Shown here: piece by piece, positions 4,958-5,092 of the stretch | How the letters are laid out: the number at the start of each line of letters is the position of its first letter | Numbering within the stretch: the first letter of the stretch is position 1 | NCBI GenBank assembly: GCA_023430625.1 | Contig: JAEZAA010000055.1 | Coordinates: 1-5,092 of the forward strand | Length of the DNA: 5,092 bases | Source: Pseudomonadota bacterium | GTDB lineage: Bacteria; Pseudomonadota; Gammaproteobacteria; Pseudomonadales; Oleiphilaceae | Direction: 5' to 3' | The notes under the pieces: generated by a model | Told to the model about the DNA's origin: nothing | Databases searched by the model: none | Seen by the model: only the letters and a program-made list of their open reading frames with translations | Position numbers and translations under genes: made by a program

Positions 4958-5092
4958 ATGCAGCCGACCAATAACAACAAATCCCTTTACGCTCGTTACT
5001 ATCCTCTCAACAAGATCGGCGTGATGGAAATACGGCAGATGTACGCCGTGTTCCAGCGCTACTACCAGAACACCGATGTAGAAACCTTCATT
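4958..5092 (+). CDS. 5' end of an unidentified gene, cut by the window edge
   Basis: Forty-five codons are visible, from MQPTNNNKSLYARYYPL to the edge, in an open frame with an excellent RBS. There is no signal peptide and no membrane helix: the start is polar and Asn-rich, then comes a helix-like stretch with several aromatic residues (IRQMYAVFQRYYQN). The Y-x-L-F-x-R-Y-Y type pattern near the N-terminus reminds me of uncharacterised GNAT-like acyltransferases in Gammaproteobacteria, but too little is present to call a family and this is a weak recollection only. The long leader (242 bases from the lipoprotein stop) with several dyads suggests its own promoter rather than cotranscription. 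Confidence 0.8.
   Translation, partial: MQPTNNNKSLYARYYPLNKIGVMEIRQMYAVFQRYYQNTDVETFI

Noticed and set aside
4924..5081. GAACACCGAYGTAG occurs at 4924-4937 and 5068-5081
   Set aside because: It is a 14-base match with one difference, the second copy lies inside a coding frame, and there is no third copy or symmetry. It is probably chance.
1..5092. Defence island, prophage, insertion sequence or CRISPR array
   Set aside because: There are no transposase or integrase frames, no terminal inverted repeats, no regularly spaced repeats and no toxin-antitoxin or nuclease modules. The intact genes belong to ordinary families or are unassigned.

Overview
The window looks like chromosomal DNA of a Gammaproteobacterium. 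The basis is moderately high GC by eye, strong GGAG/GAGGAG ribosome binding sites, a Sec/Lol-type lipoprotein, a family of outer-membrane beta-barrels known to me from marine gammaproteobacteria, and a DHH phosphoesterase of the type often annotated 'exopolyphosphatase' in Proteobacteria. I cannot name the genus. I see no transposase, integrase, CRISPR array, tRNA or rRNA.

Layout. (1) Positions 1-744, minus strand: a predicted outer-membrane beta-barrel gene whose 3' end runs out of frame into a second, about 92% identical copy of the same gene, which leaves through the left edge. The two copies are fused with no intergenic DNA. The first copy has lost its C-terminal strands. The second has lost its start, ribosome binding site and most of its signal peptide. 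(2) 745-862: a divergent intergenic region with a 10-bp palindrome. (3) 863-1075, plus: a small unrecognised 70-residue protein. (4) 1156-2781, plus: a membrane-bound diguanylate cyclase (TM, dCache-like sensor, TM, GGEEF with intact RxxD I-site), preceded by a near-perfect 16-bp dyad. (5) 2782-2962: a convergent intergenic region with a good terminator for the minus-strand gene and two spaced 9-bp palindromes. (6) 2963-3898, minus: a complete DHH/DHHA1 phosphoesterase with a recognisable -10 element and strong RBS. (7) 3899-4130: a divergent intergenic region. (8) 4131-4715, plus: a DUF4142 lipoprotein. (9) 4716-4957: a 242-bp leader or intergenic region with several inverted repeats. (10) 4958 to the right edge, plus: the first 45 codons of a further gene.

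Functional reading. The genes appear to be separate transcription units rather than one pathway. The one suggestive pairing is the c-di-GMP synthase converging on a DHH-family phosphoesterase, a superfamily that includes enzymes acting on pGpG, oligoribonucleotides, pAp and cyclic dinucleotides; this link is only inference. The most solid unusual observation is the out-of-frame tandem beta-barrel fusion at the left end. I found no convincing new multi-gene system here.
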